DNA of 6,479 nucleotides from an uncultured Actinomycetes bacterium (GTDB lineage Bacteria; Actinomycetota; Actinomycetes; Nanopelagicales; Nanopelagicaceae): NCBI GenBank assembly GCA_903845465.1, contig CAIMXQ010000044.1, forward strand, positions 1-6,479, given 5' to 3'. The translations under genes were made by a program, and so were the position numbers. The stretch's first letter is position 1. The number at the start of each line of letters is the position of its first letter. The notes under the pieces were generated by a model. It was not told where the DNA came from. It saw only the letters and a list, made by a program, of their open reading frames with translations, and ran no database searches. Positions 4,084 to 6,479 of this stretch are shown here, piece after piece.

Positions 4084-5799
4084 ATGAATTTTCCAAAGCA
4101 GAAGCCATCAAAGATGCCGGTGCATCGTTATGCACCCTTTATTCCCGTAGAACTTGAAGATCGCACATGGCCAAGTAAGAAGATGACGAAAGCGCCTCAG
4201 TGGTGCTCTGTCGATCTTCGCGATGGCAACCAGGCGCTTATCGATCCGATGGATACACCTCGCAAACTTGCAATGTTTAAGTTGCTCGTTGCGATGGGTT
4301 ACAAAGAGATTGAAGTAGGTTTCCCATCTGCATCACAGACAGATTTCGATTTCGTTCGAAAAATTATTGATGAAGATTTGATTCCGGATGATGTTGTTAT
4401 ACAGGTGCTGACTCAGGCTCGCGAACCGCTTATCCGTCGCACCTATGAATCCATCAAGGGTTCAAAGCAGGCAATCGTTCACCTTTATAACTCGACCTCA
4501 ACTTTGCAGCGCCGCGTTGTCTTCGGCCTTGATAAAGATGGCATCAAGAAGATTGCAACCGATGCTGCTCAACTCTGCCTAGATTTGATGTCGACTGTGC
4601 CAGAGACGAAGATTTCATTTGAGTATTCACCTGAGTCATACACAGGAACAGAACTCGAATTTGCTGTTGAGGTATGTAACGCTGTTAACGATATTTGGAA
4701 ACCAACTCCACAGTGGAAGACAATCATAAACCTTCCTGCCACTGTCGAGATGGCAACACCAAATGTCTATGCAGATTCCATCGAGTGGATGTGTCGCAAC
4801 CTCACAAACCGCGAGAGCGTGATTGTGTCGCTGCATCCACATAACGACCGCGGAACAGGTGTTGCAGCTGCAGAGCTCGGATTTTTAGCTGGAGCAGATC
4901 GCATCGAAGGAACCTTGTTCGGTAACGGTGAGCGCACCGGCAATGTCTGTCTTGTTACTCTTGGCATGAATTTGGTTTCTCACGGCATTGATCCCCATAT
5001 TGATTTCAGCGATATCGATGAAATTCGTCGCACAGTCGAATACGGCAATCAATTGCGCGTTCCAGAACGCCATCCCTATGGCGGAGACTTAGTCTTTACA
5101 GCGTTCTCTGGTTCGCACCAGGATGCAATTAAGAAAGGCTTTGAACATCTCGAGCGCGATGCAAAGGCTGCAGGAAATGCAGTCGATGACCACACATGGG
5201 CCGTTCCATATTTACCGATTGACCCAAAAGATATTGGTCGCTCATACGAAGCAGTTATTCGCGTGAATTCGCAATCAGGTAAGGGCGGGGTCGCATACTT
5301 GATGAAGAATGAACATTCGCTCGATCTTCCGCGTCGCCATCAAATTGAGCTTTCAAGAATTGTGCAGATAAAGACTGATAACGAAGGCGGCGAAATCACT
5401 GCCGAGCAGTTGTGGAATATCTTTGAAGATGAATATTTACCTACCGAAACAGCAGCATGGGGAAGATTCCGCCTTAAAGGAATGTCACAGAATTCGGTGA
5501 TGGGCGAAGACGTTCAACTCACTGTCAAGATGACAGATCGCGGTGAAGCAATTGAATTATCTGGAACCGGCAACGGACCGATCGCAGCGTTCTGTCATAT
5601 CTTGCAGAACTATGGCGTCGATGTTCGAGTTCTTGATTTCCATGAGCATGCACTTTCATCAGGTGGAGATGCATCTGCTGCTGCCTATCTCGAGTGTGAA
5701 ATTGCAGGAGAAGTCTTCTGGGGAGTCGGAATCGACCCCAATACAACGACTGCATCACTTAAAGCAGTCGTGTCTGCAATCAATCGCGCTATTCGCTAA
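4084..5799 (+). CDS. leuA: 2-isopropylmalate synthase
   Basis: LeuA condenses acetyl-CoA with 2-oxoisovalerate to 2-isopropylmalate, the committed step of leucine synthesis, and is normally inhibited by leucine. The 571-residue protein follows the actinobacterial/mycobacterial form. Residues from about 35 to 330 form the TIM barrel with DLRDGNQALIDPM (44-56), EVGFPSASQTDFDF (77-90), the metal-binding HPHNDRG (251-257) and GNGERTGN (280-287). A linker subdomain follows, including VNSQSGKGGVAYLMK (394-408). The C-terminal part from about 440 is the LeuA regulatory dimer domain, with GNGPIAAF and the late GGDASAAAY. It is shorter than the 644-residue M. tuberculosis enzyme mainly because it lacks that protein's repeat insertion. 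The start follows a consensus Shine-Dalgarno sequence. The gene lies behind a leucine leader and 14 bases before recO, and it looks complete. Confidence 0.97.
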   Translation: MNFPKQKPSKMPVHRYAPFIPVELEDRTWPSKKMTKAPQWCSVDLRDGNQALIDPMDTPRKLAMFKLLVAMGYKEIEVGFPSASQTDFDFVRKIIDEDLIPDDVVIQVLTQAREPLIRRTYESIKGSKQAIVHLYNSTSTLQRRVVFGLDKDGIKKIATDAAQLCLDLMSTVPETKISFEYSPESYTGTELEFAVEVCNAVNDIWKPTPQWKTIINLPATVEMATPNVYADSIEWMCRNLTNRESVIVSLHPHNDRGTGVAAAELGFLAGADRIEGTLFGNGERTGNVCLVTLGMNLVSHGIDPHIDFSDIDEIRRTVEYGNQLRVPERHPYGGDLVFTAFSGSHQDAIKKGFEHLERDAKAAGNAVDDHTWAVPYLPIDPKDIGRSYEAVIRVNSQSGKGGVAYLMKNEHSLDLPRRHQIELSRIVQIKTDNEGGEITAEQLWNIFEDEYLPTETAAWGRFRLKGMSQNSVMGEDVQLTVKMTDRGEAIELSGTGNGPIAAFCHILQNYGVDVRVLDFHEHALSSGGDASAAAYLECEIAGEVFWGVGIDPNTTTASLKAVVSAINRAIR

Positions 5800-5800
5800 C

Positions 5801-5813
5801 TATCGTACGCAGT
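5801..5813 (+). promoter_or_regulatory. Candidate leaderless promoter of recO
   Basis: TATCGT (5801-5806) fits TANNNT and is seven bases before the recO ATG. It begins one base after the leuA stop codon ends. There is no Shine-Dalgarno sequence in the 14-base gap and no convincing -35. Continued transcription from leuA is equally possible, but then translation would lack an obvious ribosome binding site. Confidence 0.4.
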
Positions 5814-6479
5814 ATGTCTGCGCCTCAATCGAAGCTCTATCGCGATGAGGCAATCATCTTGCGCACTCAGAAGCTGGGTGAAGCAGATCGCATCATTACT
5901 CTGCTGACAAAAGAGCATGGCCGTATTCGTGGTGTGGCGAAAGGCGTTCGTCGCACGATGTCTAAATTTGGTGCGCGCCTAGAACCAGGTAGCCACGTCG
6001 ATATTCAGATGCATTCAGGAAAGACCTTTGACACGATTACACAGGTTGAAGCGTTAATGAATTACGGAGAAGCGCTCACAGATGATTACCAGCGCTGGAC
6101 AATCGCGCATGCAATCCTTGAAACTGCCGAACGTTTTACACAGCAAGAGGAAGAGCCAGCCCCTCAAGAATTTCAGTTGGTAGTCGGTGGAATGAAGGCA
6201 CTTGCAGACAATCGATACGATTCATCTCTCATCCTTGATGCATTCTTGCTGCGATCACTTTCTATCGGTGGTTACGAACCATCGATGACTTCGTGCTCGC
6301 GCTGTGAAAAAGCTGGACCACATCGCTACTTCTCATTGGTCGGTGGTGGATCTGTCTGTATGGATTGCCGGCCATCTGCATCGGCAACTGCATCACCAGA
6401 AGCGTTATCCCTCATGCAGGCGCTCTTGATTGGCGATTGGGATGTTGCGGAGAAAAGTGAACTTCGCCATCGCCGAGAG
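5814..6479 (+). CDS. recO: DNA repair protein RecO, 3' end outside the window
   Basis: RecO works in recombinational repair through the RecF pathway, helping to load RecA on single-stranded DNA coated by SSB. The visible 222 residues run in frame to the window edge, so the C-terminus is missing. Residues 7-80 are the N-terminal OB-fold (YRDEAIILRTQKLGEADRIITLLT, then GRIRGVAKGVRR and FGARLEPG), followed by a helical domain. A four-cysteine zinc motif, Cys161, Cys164, Cys182 and Cys185 (CSRC and CMDC), is intact. ATG 5814 gives the expected N-terminus and lies 14 bases after leuA without a Shine-Dalgarno sequence. Proximity to leuA is seen in other actinobacteria and does not by itself imply a shared function. 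Confidence 0.93.
   Translation, partial: MSAPQSKLYRDEAIILRTQKLGEADRIITLLTKEHGRIRGVAKGVRRTMSKFGARLEPGSHVDIQMHSGKTFDTITQVEALMNYGEALTDDYQRWTIAHAILETAERFTQQEEEPAPQEFQLVVGGMKALADNRYDSSLILDAFLLRSLSIGGYEPSMTSCSRCEKAGPHRYFSLVGGGSVCMDCRPSASATASPEALSLMQALLIGDWDVAEKSELRHRRE

Overview
This window reads as a dense, roughly half-G+C stretch of an actinobacterial chromosome. All genes are on the + strand and intergenic gaps are short. The best guess at the source is a streamlined freshwater actinobacterium of the acI/Nanopelagicales type. The grounds are the heliorhodopsin gene, actinobacterial forms of LeuA and GlnA, small gaps and mostly SD-less starts. This is a lineage inference; no marker gene in the window settles it.

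Layout: positions 1-79 are an upstream flank with a probable promoter. Then come nadE (glutamine-dependent NAD+ synthetase, 80-1747), a GlnA2-like type I glutamine synthetase (1782-3101), a heliorhodopsin (3138-3899), a 184-base leader region, leuA (2-isopropylmalate synthase, 4084-5799) and the first 222 codons of recO (5814 to the window end).

The first three genes form a nitrogen-related block. NadE consumes glutamine and GlnA makes it. The heliorhodopsin sits directly behind glnA, an arrangement for which a physical and regulatory link to glutamine synthetase has been published. A GTnAC-n6-GTnAC motif in front of glnA looks like a binding site of the nitrogen regulator GlnR. A perfect 20-bp palindrome overlaps the apparent promoter of the heliorhodopsin gene, so this gene may have its own regulator.

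The leuA leader is the richest non-coding element. It encodes a 14-residue leader peptide with Leu-Leu-Leu-Ile. Its Leu7-Leu8 codons are an 8-nt perfect complement of the leuA Shine-Dalgarno region. That helix would close a compact three-way junction, with an 11-bp helix and an 8-bp helix as the other arms. A small pseudoknot-capable element lies just upstream of the ribosome binding site, and no U-tract terminator is present. Together these suggest leucine control of leuA at translation initiation rather than by transcription termination.

leuA is the only gene here with a strong Shine-Dalgarno sequence. nadE, the heliorhodopsin gene, recO and the leader peptide each have a TANNNT -10 motif 6-9 bases before the ATG and are probably read from leaderless transcripts; glnA also lacks an SD and may have a very short 5' UTR. 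I saw no mobile element, CRISPR array, tRNA or rRNA.
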